29,825 nt of DNA from positions 1 through 29,825 of the forward strand of contig NZ_CAWUGZ010000116.1 of the NCBI RefSeq assembly GCF_963921845.1, read 5' to 3'. The first letter of the stretch is position 1. Each line of letters begins with the position of its first letter. This document shows positions 17,123 to 25,488 of this stretch, piece by piece. A program made the translations under genes and the position numbers. The notes below the pieces were generated by a model. That model was not told the DNA's origin. It did not search any database and was given only the letters and a program-made list of their open reading frames with translations. The DNA comes from Commensalibacter sp963921845. GTDB taxonomy: Bacteria; Pseudomonadota; Alphaproteobacteria; Acetobacterales; Acetobacteraceae.

Positions 17123-18736
17123 ATGATACGAATAACGGAACTCAGACTACCTCTTGATCACACTAAAGAACAATTAAAAGAGGCATTGCAACGTTGCCTG
17201 CCCGTGCCTATTCGGTGTTATCATATTATTAGAAAAGCTTACGATGCACGTAAACGTGGTTACATACAATTTGTTTACACCATTGACTGCGAAGTAGAAA
17301 ATGAAGAGTTTTGTTTTGAAACTAAATTAGGCAAAAATGTTAAAAAATCTTTGGAAAGAAAATATAATTTTGTCGTTCAACCTTCGAAAGGTGAGACAAT
17401 TAGTCGAAGGCAAGATTATCAAAGACCTATTATTGTAGGGGCTGGACCATGTGGGCTTATGTCTGGCTTAATATTGGCTCAAATGGGGTTGAGACCACTT
17501 ATTTTAGAGCGCGGCAAACCCGTACGAGAACGTGCGAAAGATACATTTAATTTTTGGCGTCATTCGCAATTTAATCCAGAAAGTAATGTTCAATATGGAG
17601 AAGGGGGGGCAGGTACGTTTTCAGATGGTAAATTACACACTCAGATTTCCGACCCCAATTTTTACGGATATAAGGTATTAACTGAATTTGTTAAAGCGGG
17701 TGCACCAGAAGAAATTTTATTTATTTCCAAGCCTCATGTTGGTACGTTTCGTTTGGTTAGTATAGTAGAACATATACGGAATGAAATCGAAACCTTAGGT
17801 GGAAGCTACCAATTTAATGCCTGTGTAAAGTCGCTGATTATGGATCAAGATAGGCAGGTTAAAGGCATTCGTTTAAGCAATGGACAAGAAATTGAAACGC
17901 GTCACGTGATTTTAGCTACAGGACACAGTGCGCGTGATGTTATGATTGGATTAGCTGATCAGGAGGTTTTTATTGAGGCTAAACCCTTTTCTGTAGGTGT
18001 TCGAATAGAGCACCCTCAATCTTTAATTGACATGGCTCGTTTTGGATCTCAAGCAGGTCATAAATTGCTTGGGGCTGCTGACTACAAGTTGATCCATCAT
18101 ACGCAGAGCCAACGAGGGGTATATTCATTTTGTATGTGCCCTGGTGGAAGCGTTATTGCGGCGGCTTCAGAACCAGGTGGAGTGGTGACCAACGGTATGA
18201 GCCAATACTCTCGTGCTGAACGAAACGCCAATGCTGCTATTGTTGTCAGTGTTGCACCTGGTAGGGATTATCAAAATTATGCACTTGCAGGAATCGATTT
18301 TCAGAGAGATTTAGAACAGAAAGCTTTTGAGATAGCAGGAAGAAACTATAAAGCGCCTGCTCAGCGCCTAGAGGATTTTTTACACGACAGAGCCACCAAA
18401 CGTTATGGTGACGTTGTGCCTTCTTACAAGCCCGGTACAGAACCTATTAATTTGACGACAATATTGCCCAAGTTTATTGTACAATCAATTAAAGAAGCTT
18501 TACCTGCTTTTGACCGAAAATTAAAAGGTTTTAATTTTGCTGATGCAGTCATGACAGGGGTGGAAACAAGAACGTCTTCCCCAATTCGAATAACTAGAAA
18601 TGATAAATATCACAGTGTGAATACACCAGGGCTATACCCTTCGGGGGAAGGGGCTGGCTATGCAGGGGGAATTATGTCCGCTGCAATTGATGGAATTAAA
18701 GTGGCGGAGGCAGTAGCTCAAGATTTAACTAAATAG
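17123..18736 (+). CDS. FAD-dependent oxidoreductase, COG2509 family
   Basis: This 537-residue flavoprotein begins with a substrate-side domain of about 95 residues (ITELRLPLDHTKEQLKEALQR) that is typical of COG2509. The FAD Rossmann motif VGAGPCG follows at residues 105-111, with RPLILERG at the end of its second strand. Further blocks are GEGGAGTFSDGKL, ETRHVILATGHSARD and the C-terminal flavin-contacting LYPSGEGAGYAGGIMSAAIDG. The family is widespread and described only as an uncharacterised FAD-dependent dehydrogenase, so the substrate is not known. It stands alone between the CDF operon (divergent) and the GNAT gene (convergent). Length is normal. A G7 run in the GEGGAG codons resembles the G8 runs of the desulfurase genes. 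Confidence 0.88.
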   Translation: MIRITELRLPLDHTKEQLKEALQRCLPVPIRCYHIIRKAYDARKRGYIQFVYTIDCEVENEEFCFETKLGKNVKKSLERKYNFVVQPSKGETISRRQDYQRPIIVGAGPCGLMSGLILAQMGLRPLILERGKPVRERAKDTFNFWRHSQFNPESNVQYGEGGAGTFSDGKLHTQISDPNFYGYKVLTEFVKAGAPEEILFISKPHVGTFRLVSIVEHIRNEIETLGGSYQFNACVKSLIMDQDRQVKGIRLSNGQEIETRHVILATGHSARDVMIGLADQEVFIEAKPFSVGVRIEHPQSLIDMARFGSQAGHKLLGAADYKLIHHTQSQRGVYSFCMCPGGSVIAAASEPGGVVTNGMSQYSRAERNANAAIVVSVAPGRDYQNYALAGIDFQRDLEQKAFEIAGRNYKAPAQRLEDFLHDRATKRYGDVVPSYKPGTEPINLTTILPKFIVQSIKEALPAFDRKLKGFNFADAVMTGVETRTSSPIRITRNDKYHSVNTPGLYPSGEGAGYAGGIMSAAIDGIKVAEAVAQDLTK

Positions 18737-19129
18737 AAAACCTTACAATAAATTTTTCTGAATTATGCCAATCACCAGATTAAAAGGGGAGTTTAGAGTT
18801 GGGGTATGAATAATATTGGTACTGTATAAGGTATAAAGTAGTCCTTTATCGATTTAGGTATCTTTAAACTCTATATCTATAAAAGAGCTTAAAATATAGA
18901 GTTCGCGGTAGAAAGCCTAGAAGTTACTTGCGATATAAGCTTATGTTCTTTGTAAATATCTGAGTAAAAATACTAGCAAAATTATCTTTGAGAAAACTCC
19001 AAACGGCAAGTTTTACATGTAAGCAGAGCTCATAAGGTAAAATAATTTTTAATTTTTCTTAATATAACCAGAACACAATATACAGCTGGTATGCGTCGTT
19101 ACTTTGGTTGCTCCCTCAATTAAATAGAA
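18737..19129. other. Intergenic region with a 10-bp inverted repeat
   Basis: No gene is seen in this spacer between convergent genes. It holds a perfect 10-bp inverted repeat AACTCTATAT / ATATAGAGTT at 18867-18876 and 18894-18903 with a 17-nt loop and no T-tract. A second imperfect hairpin (arms CCCTCA and TGAGGG, about 19113-19139) overlaps the stop codon of the minus-strand acetyltransferase gene. Confidence 0.5.
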
Positions 19130-19642
19130 TTAATGAGGGGAATGATACTCCATATAGACAGCGGTCTCTCCATAAGTTGTTACAATATCTTTTAACGTCC
19201 CTGTTGCTAGTTTAAAATAAAAACCATAATGGTGCCAAAATTTTTGCGAATTTTGCACGGAGACGAGACAGGCTTTGTCTAAATTTTTATCAGAAAGTGC
19301 TGAGAAAAAGCGCTTAACTAGACAGTTTGCGATTCCTAACCCTCTGGCGTCAGGATTAATGGATAAATCATGCAAGTAGAGACAATTTGGTTTTTCAACA
19401 ATAGGTGCCGTTGCATTTAAAACAGGCGGTTTTTCGAGTAAAGCAGGTATGGATAATAAATAACCCCTTATAGTACCCTTGTATGTGGCGATAAAGCACG
19501 TATTAGGATTTGAACGTATTTTCAAACCCAAAATTTCTGCTGGTTCTGGTTCTATGGCATGATAGCAGCGTTTTTGTATTTCCATAATGGTGTTTAGATG
19601 GGAAAGCTTAGCAAAATGGGTAGTAATATCGGATTCTATCAT
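19130..19642 (-). CDS. GNAT family N-acetyltransferase
   Basis: This 170-residue protein has a GNAT fold. CFIATYKGTIRGYLLS forms the central strands, and LHDLSINPDARGLGIANCLV is the acetyl-CoA binding motif A, with RGLGIA replacing the Q/RxxGxG/A consensus. VQNSQKFWHHYGF is motif B. It transfers an acetyl group to an unidentified amine. It is a cytosolic, single-domain protein of ordinary length. It lies downstream of umuDC on the same strand but nearly 190 bp away, so co-transcription is uncertain. No Shine-Dalgarno sequence is clear at the ATG. Confidence 0.8.
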   Translation of the reverse strand: MIESDITTHFAKLSHLNTIMEIQKRCYHAIEPEPAEILGLKIRSNPNTCFIATYKGTIRGYLLSIPALLEKPPVLNATAPIVEKPNCLYLHDLSINPDARGLGIANCLVKRFFSALSDKNLDKACLVSVQNSQKFWHHYGFYFKLATGTLKDIVTTYGETAVYMEYHSPH

Positions 19643-19829
19643 TTAGTGTTACGATCAGACTCGTTTAATATTTGTTGTATAGTATATTTTCTTATTAAAT
19701 TAAGAATGGGTGGGTTAAGTTTTATAGAACTGGATATGGGGTTGTATAAGTTAAAAACAATTGCAATACCGTTATTTTTTATCAAGAAGATGTTTTCTAC
19801 TAAGTATTTTTGAGGGGTTCTTGGAAATA

Positions 19830-21095
19830 TTAAACCTTAATTAGCGGAAGTTCATCCCAGCGGGTTGTATAGCGTTTGCTTAATAATTCACGTTTTAAAT
19901 TCCATGGCGCCTCAGGGCGAATACCTCCAAAACGAATTGTACCGCGTCCTAATTTATGATTAATTTTGTCCAATGTTTTCATTAATATATCGTTTTTAAA
20001 AAAGGTAGGAGTGGTTTGTAATGATCTAAAAAAATCAAGTTGTCTCATATCTTTATCTACTAAGTCCAACAACATAACCCCCGCTTTTTGATAACAAAAT
20101 TGTTTTTTGTAGATACTATGTACTCCTTTCTGAGCAGCTTGAATGATGACACGTGTGTCATCCGTAGGGTAAGGGAGTGGAATAACAATTGACGGGAAAT
20201 AACGTAGGTGTTTGTCGTGAAAACGGTTTGTTCTCATAAACACTAAAATTGCCTGTGCTAAAGAGTGTTGTGCTCTTAGTTTTTCGGCACCGCGACTGGC
20301 ATGGGTGCGAATTGCTTCGTGTATATCATTCAAATCGTTGCTAAGTTGGCCGAAACTGCGTGAGGTCATAATATTTTTTTTAGGCGTTTCTAAATCGCCT
20401 AGGTCAATACACGCAATTCCTCTGAGTTCCAATATCGTGCGTTCGACGACCACCGAAAAATGGTTTCTAATATGTTTGGGATCGGCGTTTCTTAGTTGCC
20501 AGGCATTTTTAATGGACATATTTTCTAGTCTTAAGGCTAATCGTTTTCCTATTCCCCATATATCAGTAACAGAAAAAGAATTTAAAATAGATTCCAATTC
20601 ACTTCCATTATGATTTAAATAGTAAATCCCTCTAAATTGAGGGTTTTTTTTGGCGATGTGATTGGCAATTTTAGCCAAGGTTTTGGTAGAGGAAAGACCG
20701 ATAGAGACGGGTATTCCTGTACATTGCCTAATTTTTGCTTTTAATTGAATGCAGTCGTTTATAAAATTTGTGTTGTCGTTTAGCGTGATAAAAGCTTCAT
20801 CGATAGAGTAAAATTCTATTTCGGGTATATGTTGCTGAACAATATCAAACACACGTTGGCTCATATCGCCATAAAGTTCGTAGTTTGAGCTAAAAAGAAT
20901 TATTTTTTTTCTAATATCTGGGGGGATTTTAAAGGCAGGCATACCCATAGGTACAAAAGGTTTTAGTTCGTTTGATCGCGCAATCACACAACCATCGTTA
21001 TTAGAAAGAATGCCAAGGGGTTTACCGTCTAATTTTGGATTGAACGCTCGTTCGCAAGACGCATAAAAATTATTACAATCAATCAAACCGATCAT
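19830..21095 (-). CDS. umuC: DNA polymerase V catalytic subunit UmuC (Y-family)
   Basis: This 421-residue translesion polymerase has catalytic acidic residues D6 (IGLIDCNNFYASCERAF) and D99-E100 (FYSIDEAF). Helix-hairpin-helix and little-finger regions follow, and the C-terminal UmuC-specific tail LLSKRYTTRWDELPLI is present. It copies damaged DNA as part of UmuD'2C. The open frame extends 16 codons further upstream, but I chose the internal ATG at 21095. It gives the exact family N-terminus, and it overlaps the umuD stop in an ATGA arrangement, a normal sign of translational coupling. No terminator was recognised after the gene. Confidence 0.93.
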   Translation of the reverse strand: MIGLIDCNNFYASCERAFNPKLDGKPLGILSNNDGCVIARSNELKPFVPMGMPAFKIPPDIRKKIILFSSNYELYGDMSQRVFDIVQQHIPEIEFYSIDEAFITLNDNTNFINDCIQLKAKIRQCTGIPVSIGLSSTKTLAKIANHIAKKNPQFRGIYYLNHNGSELESILNSFSVTDIWGIGKRLALRLENMSIKNAWQLRNADPKHIRNHFSVVVERTILELRGIACIDLGDLETPKKNIMTSRSFGQLSNDLNDIHEAIRTHASRGAEKLRAQHSLAQAILVFMRTNRFHDKHLRYFPSIVIPLPYPTDDTRVIIQAAQKGVHSIYKKQFCYQKAGVMLLDLVDKDMRQLDFFRSLQTTPTFFKNDILMKTLDKINHKLGRGTIRFGGIRPEAPWNLKRELLSKRYTTRWDELPLIKV

Positions 21096-21553
21096 TTGTG
21101 ATGAGTTCGAAATGAATGAATGGTATGAATAATAACTCCCCAAATGTAAATTTCTTTATTCGTTATTCGAATAGGAGGGTAATTGGGGTTGCCTGATTTT
21201 AAATAAGGAATGTCATGCTCAATAGCCAGTGACTTACACGTAAGTTCGCCGTCCAAAGCAGCAATAACAATATCGCCTTGACGAGGTTCTAATGAGCGAT
21301 CGACAATCAACAAATCACCGTCAAAAATACCATAATCCATCATCGAATCTCCAGATACTTTGATGTAATACGTTGAAGAAGGATGATGAATAAGATGTTC
21401 TAATAAATCCAACCTACTTTCGATATAATCATCGGCTGGTGAGGGAAACCCCGCATGAACAGGAATTTCAACATAAGGTAATTCTATGTATTCTGTTCGA
21501 AATTGAACCTTGCTAATATGAACCGCAACGGCTTCCACCAATGAAATCTCCAT
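21092..21553 (-). CDS. umuD: UmuD, self-cleaving subunit of DNA polymerase V
   Basis: This 153-residue peptidase S24 protein is related to LexA. The cleavage site lies in PVHAGFPSPADDY between A34 and G35, where E. coli UmuD has Cys-Gly. The serine is S70 in VSGDSMMDYG, and the lysine of the catalytic dyad is K107 in DGELTCKSL. RecA-stimulated self-cleavage gives UmuD', the active partner of UmuC. The last 4 bp overlap umuC. The N-terminal arm before the cleavage site is about ten residues longer than in E. coli. Upstream I saw neither a CTGT-N8-ACAG box nor a GTTC-N7-GTTC box, so SOS control is not evident from sequence. Confidence 0.92.
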   Translation of the reverse strand: MEISLVEAVAVHISKVQFRTEYIELPYVEIPVHAGFPSPADDYIESRLDLLEHLIHHPSSTYYIKVSGDSMMDYGIFDGDLLIVDRSLEPRQGDIVIAALDGELTCKSLAIEHDIPYLKSGNPNYPPIRITNKEIYIWGVIIHTIHSFRTHHK

Positions 21554-21692
21554 TCATAACTGTCTGAAAAGATACAATTTCACATTCATATACAGAAGAG
21601 CAAATAAACAAGCAATATAAGAGTTATAAGTTATTTACCAATAATGGATAGTATTATAAGAAATAATGAAGCTAAAAATTACTATTAAACCG

Positions 21693-21721
21693 TTGTTAAT
21701 AACCTATTCCTAGCTTATTAT
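21693..21721 (+). promoter_or_regulatory. Sigma-70-like promoter candidate
   Basis: TTGTTA (4 of 6 matches to the -35 consensus), a 17-bp spacer and TATTAT (5 of 6 to the -10). In AT-rich DNA such matches arise by chance, but this one lies about 65 nt before a terminator on the same strand with no gene between. Confidence 0.35.
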
Positions 21722-21727
21722 TGCTTC

Positions 21728-21816
21728 TTAACAAAAATTGAAGATCACGCTATTTACATAATATTTTAATATTTTCTTTGCACAAAATAGACCATTTTGA
21801 TGGTCTGTTTTTTCTT
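21728..21816 (+). ncRNA. Candidate small RNA of about 85-90 nt
   Basis: The interval begins at the expected start point of the promoter-like element at 21693-21721 and ends in a strong terminator. No reading frame of useful length lies inside, and no plus-strand gene exists upstream that would need this terminator. No known RNA family was recognised. Support is structural only. Confidence 0.3.
21785..21816 (+). terminator. Rho-independent terminator in the umuD upstream region
   Basis: AGACCA / TGGTCT arms with a TTTTGA loop, extended by A-T pairs, are followed by GTTTTTTCTT on the plus strand. The minus strand has only ATTTTG after the stem, so it may serve weakly for the activase operon ending 210 bp away. 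Confidence 0.65.
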
Positions 21817-22025
21817 GGCAATGCATTGATATTTTTTAACTATTCTTATGGGATATCATGTTTAATTATCAGTAATAATTTGTATTTCGTACAAGTGCTT
21901 GAGACGATTTCATAAAATGCTTTAAATTTATTGTAACCGTTTTATTAAGCTCACTGCATTTAGCTTTAAGCTAAATAGATTTTTAATGCCTCAAGAGAGT
22001 ATCAATCCCAACGACATAAATAATT

Positions 22026-22946
22026 TTAACCCCCAATCACGCATTCATATCCCATATTTTGGACGATTGATTTTAATTTTTCTATGGTTTCAGGAGGATT
22101 TTTAGCTTCTTTAGGCATAGCATAATCCATACCTAACAGATCGTACTTATTTTCACCAAATGTATGATAAGGCAATAAATGGATGACTTGAACATTATGC
22201 ATGGTATCAACAAAGTTACAAACTGCTTTGATGTTTTCTTTGTCGTCATTAATATTTGGAATTAAAGGTACTCTCACCTCAACGTTTGTAATTTCAGAAA
22301 TTAAAACCAAATTTTCCAGAATAATTTGATTGGAACATCCTACCGCCCATTGGTGAATTTTATTATCCATTACTTTGATATCGGTTAACGCCAAGTCTAC
22401 ATAAGGCATTACCATTTCAATTGTTTTTTTAGAAGCCGTTCCCGTTGTTTCCATTGCCGTATGCCATCCTTTTTCTTTGCATGCTTTTAGCATTTCAAGA
22501 GCAAATTCCGGCTGGAATAAAGGTTCCCCTCCTGAAAGTGTAATTCCACCATTGGATCGTCGATAGAGCGTAGAATCTTTTTGCAATTCTTTCATAACAC
22601 GGCCAACGTTAGTACGTTCTCCTTTCATTTCCAGTGCTTGCATTGTACAGACTTCAACACAGGCATTACAGGCAACGCATTTGCTTCGATCAATAAAAGA
22701 GGGGGATTCAAAAGAAATCGCATCGTATGGACACACTTCGATACATTTTCCACAACGATCACAATTTTGTTTAATAAAAAATAATTCTGGCTGTGGGTTA
22801 CGGGACTCAGGATTGCAACACCATTTGCAAGACAATGGACAACCTTTAAAAAAAGGAATAGTTCTAATTCCGTTTCCATCATGCAAAGAAAAGCGCTGAA
22901 TATTAAAAATAATTCCTTCGGTATTATAATTCGCTGACGGCATCAT
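22026..22946 (-). CDS. Glycyl radical enzyme activating enzyme (radical SAM)
   Basis: This 306-residue activase uses S-adenosylmethionine and a [4Fe-4S] cluster to install the glycyl radical on its partner. The radical SAM cysteines C36, C40 and C43 lie in GCPLSCKWCCNPES, spaced C-x3-C-x2-C. A ferredoxin insert with two more clusters follows: C62, C65, C68, C72 and C90, C93, C96, C100. SGGEPLFQ is the SAM-binding GGE motif. The double-cluster insert marks the activases of dehydratase-type enzymes rather than the short PflA of pyruvate formate-lyase. AAGGAAAG precedes two adjacent ATG codons. It lies downstream of its substrate gene with a hairpin between them. Confidence 0.93.
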   Translation of the reverse strand: MMPSANYNTEGIIFNIQRFSLHDGNGIRTIPFFKGCPLSCKWCCNPESRNPQPELFFIKQNCDRCGKCIEVCPYDAISFESPSFIDRSKCVACNACVEVCTMQALEMKGERTNVGRVMKELQKDSTLYRRSNGGITLSGGEPLFQPEFALEMLKACKEKGWHTAMETTGTASKKTIEMVMPYVDLALTDIKVMDNKIHQWAVGCSNQIILENLVLISEITNVEVRVPLIPNINDDKENIKAVCNFVDTMHNVQVIHLLPYHTFGENKYDLLGMDYAMPKEAKNPPETIEKLKSIVQNMGYECVIGG

Positions 22947-22974
22947 CTTTCCTTATCGCTCCAGTAATCCTTAA

Positions 22975-23006
22975 AGAGGATGTTTATTCTCTTATAAACA
23001 TCCTCT
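22975..23006 (-). promoter_or_regulatory. Strong intercistronic hairpin between glycyl radical enzyme and activase
   Basis: A perfect 13-bp stem (22975-22987 with 22994-23006, arm AGAGGATGTTTAT) has a 6-nt loop. On the minus strand only three T residues follow, so it should terminate weakly or protect the upstream mRNA end. On the plus strand it is followed by CTTTATCTTTTT, but no plus-strand gene needs it. Confidence 0.7.
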
Positions 23007-23037
23007 CTTTATCTTTTTAGCTATGGTTTAAGAAAGA

Positions 23038-25488
23038 CTAAAAATGCTGTTCTGTACGGCTGATAATATCGTCCTGTACGTCTTTTGCTAACGTAATAAA
23101 TTGAGCACTGTACCCTGCAACTCGAACGACTAAATCTTTATATTTGGATGGATTTTGTTGTGCTGCTATTAAGGTTTCCCGATCGACGACATTAAACTGA
23201 ATATGCATTCCTTTTTTGTCAAAATACGTTCGCAACATACTGGAAAAATTCTTTAATCCATTATCCCCAGCCAAGGAAGAGGGCAAGAATTTTTGGTTAT
23301 AGAGCGTACCGTTCGATGCAAGGAAATGATCAAGCTTTGAAACAGAATTAGCCGCTGCTGTAGGACCGTTTACGTCCTTTCCTTGTCGTGGAGATACCCC
23401 ATCGGCCAAAGGAGCTTGGGCAGGACGACCATTTGGCATCGCCCCTACGTAACGACCAAACATAACGTTCGCAGAAACCGGGTAAATGCCTGCTTGGAAT
23501 TGTCCATTCCGTGGGTTTTTATATTTTTCTACTTCACGGCAGTATAATTGTGCACATTTACGGGCAATAAGATCCACTTCGTCAATATCATTGCCATAAG
23601 AAGGCGTATTATCCAACACGCGACGAATGGATTCAAAGTCAGAATTGGCTTGCGTATCAATACGACCTGAGGATTGATCAAATTGTTTTGCACTACCGCT
23701 TTTAATGGCATCCCGATCAAACGGACGGTTAAAATTAGCTTCTAATGCTGCTTTCAATTGCGTCATGGTTATTTTATGGTCTTCGAAAACTTGTTTTTGA
23801 ATAGCATAAATTGAATCTGCAGAATCAGATACGCCAAAAGCTTGAGGTCCTGTAAAGTTATAAATCGCTCCACCTTCTTGTACGCTTTTGCCTCTGGCAG
23901 TACAATCCTCAACCAAAGCCGATAAGAAAGGCAAAGGAGCACGTTCTGCATGCGCCATATCCGCACAGTTGCAAGCTTCTACCAATAGCTTAACAAAGTA
24001 TTCAAGTTGTTTTTGGAATGCATTTAGTAACGTATCGGTGTCTTTAAAACTTTCCATTTCCCCCGTTTGTGGGCCGAACTGCTTACCATTCAAGCGTCCA
24101 TTATTCAATGTTACTTCAAAAATTTTAGCCATATTAAAGAAAGCGGCGTCGTGTTGCCCTTCGGTACGATGTGGGACAGAGGGTTCAACGCAACCAATAA
24201 TGCTGTAATTACGGGCATCTTCTAAGGACACGTGACGATTTTGCATCGCAGGAATAATGACCTCGTCGTTATACATGGCGGGTACGCCTAATCCTAAACG
24301 AATGACTTCACACGTTCTGAATAAAAATTCATCGGGAGTACCTTGCCATACACGGGCAGAGAAAGAAGGTTGAGGCAAGGCTACATGTGCGGTTGCCTCC
24401 ATGCACATATATGATATTTCGTTGGTTGCATCGATACCGTCTTGCGTTTGGCCTCCGATGATCAAATTTTGAAACATGGCATAACCCGCAAATGCCTGGG
24501 CGGATAGTTCATCTCGACATTTATTAAGGTCGTTTAATTTTATCCAAATGCAATCCACTAATTCTTGTGCGGCTTCTTTGGAAATGGTTTTGTCCGAAAC
24601 AAGATAAGGATACATATATTGGTCAAACCGTCCGGGTGAAATAGAGTGACCGCTGCTTTCGATCTGAATTAATAATTGTACGAACCAAAAGGACTGACAC
24701 GCTTCGTAAAAATTGGTTGCCCCATATTCCGGAACGCGATTGCAAATGGAAGCAATGGTGAGCAATTCATTTTTTCGAACTTGATCGGCCTCTAATTCCG
24801 CCATTTGTCTGGCTTTTTCAGCATACCGTTTGGCAAATTGAATGGCCGCAGAATAAGCAATGATAATGGCATTATAAAAATGTTTTTTCTTAGGATACTC
24901 TGGGGCATTTTTATCCTGTTTATCTAAAACAGCAGTAACCTCGTCTATAATGCCTCGAAAACCGATTTTTAAAATTTTGCCATAATCAACTGTGGTATGA
25001 CCAACGCCCCCATTGAGATAATTCCCAACCGTAAAGACACCCTCAGCCATACATTGTTTGGCTTCATCAGACAGGTAACAATTTCCCAAATCGCTTACCG
25101 TCTTACCAGGCCAATAGGTAAACGCTTCATGCAACGTTTGGGCAACTTCTTTCGGAATGATAGAAGGATCGGCTTTACGATGTTCCATCGTATCAAATTC
25201 GTCTTCAATCCAAGCAAAGGAATATTCCGGAAAAACAGAGGCAGACCGAATGTGCTTTGTGGCAGACCCTACGATCAATTCATGGTCCCGAATGGTAATC
25301 GGTAAGTGCGTAAGAATTTTTTCCAATGCTTTTGCCCGACGTAAAATAGGCGGCAAATTTTCGGTTTCTTTATACGCTTCTGTAACTAATTTTGCACGGT
25401 CAGATTCAACTTCTGGCTTAGCGTTTAAAATCGCTTCTTTTAACTTCAAAATACGTAAAGTTGGTCTAGAAAACCCTTTTTCAATCAT
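23038..25488 (-). CDS. Glycyl radical enzyme, glycerol/propane-1,2-diol dehydratase type
   Basis: This 816-residue enzyme of the PFL/glycerol dehydratase family carries the radical glycine G792 in RVAGYS and the thiyl cysteine C433 in IGCVEP. GCVEP, with E435, is the signature of B12-independent diol/glycerol dehydratases; pyruvate formate-lyase has adjacent cysteines instead. H164 (GVGH), H281-S282 (SSGHSIS) and D447 (GQHDAAFF) match the residue numbers I remember for Clostridium butyricum DhaB1. Position 339 is Phe where I recall Tyr. About 29 extra residues (near 594-625) lengthen it compared with DhaB1. AAGGGGGAG precedes the ATG. No diol-cleaving partner such as an aldehyde dehydrogenase and no microcompartment gene is in view. 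Substrate assignment is inference; the family is certain. Confidence 0.9.
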   Translation of the reverse strand: MIEKGFSRPTLRILKLKEAILNAKPEVESDRAKLVTEAYKETENLPPILRRAKALEKILTHLPITIRDHELIVGSATKHIRSASVFPEYSFAWIEDEFDTMEHRKADPSIIPKEVAQTLHEAFTYWPGKTVSDLGNCYLSDEAKQCMAEGVFTVGNYLNGGVGHTTVDYGKILKIGFRGIIDEVTAVLDKQDKNAPEYPKKKHFYNAIIIAYSAAIQFAKRYAEKARQMAELEADQVRKNELLTIASICNRVPEYGATNFYEACQSFWFVQLLIQIESSGHSISPGRFDQYMYPYLVSDKTISKEAAQELVDCIWIKLNDLNKCRDELSAQAFAGYAMFQNLIIGGQTQDGIDATNEISYMCMEATAHVALPQPSFSARVWQGTPDEFLFRTCEVIRLGLGVPAMYNDEVIIPAMQNRHVSLEDARNYSIIGCVEPSVPHRTEGQHDAAFFNMAKIFEVTLNNGRLNGKQFGPQTGEMESFKDTDTLLNAFQKQLEYFVKLLVEACNCADMAHAERAPLPFLSALVEDCTARGKSVQEGGAIYNFTGPQAFGVSDSADSIYAIQKQVFEDHKITMTQLKAALEANFNRPFDRDAIKSGSAKQFDQSSGRIDTQANSDFESIRRVLDNTPSYGNDIDEVDLIARKCAQLYCREVEKYKNPRNGQFQAGIYPVSANVMFGRYVGAMPNGRPAQAPLADGVSPRQGKDVNGPTAAANSVSKLDHFLASNGTLYNQKFLPSSLAGDNGLKNFSSMLRTYFDKKGMHIQFNVVDRETLIAAQQNPSKYKDLVVRVAGYSAQFITLAKDVQDDIISRTEQHF

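Larger units (their letters stand above)
21554..22025. other. Intergenic region with a possible small RNA gene
   Basis: This spacer lies between umuD and the activase gene, both on the minus strand. No protein-coding frame is convincing. The plus strand carries a promoter-like element (21693-21721) followed by a terminator (21785-21816). A further 7-bp hairpin, ATTTAGC-TTTAA-GCTAAAT, followed by AGATTTTT lies at 21958-21984. Confidence 0.5.

Noticed and set aside
19598..19813. 71-codon open frame on the plus strand between the acetyltransferase and umuC genes
   Set aside because: It overlaps the start of the acetyltransferase gene on the other strand, has no convincing ribosome-binding site and no recognisable motif.
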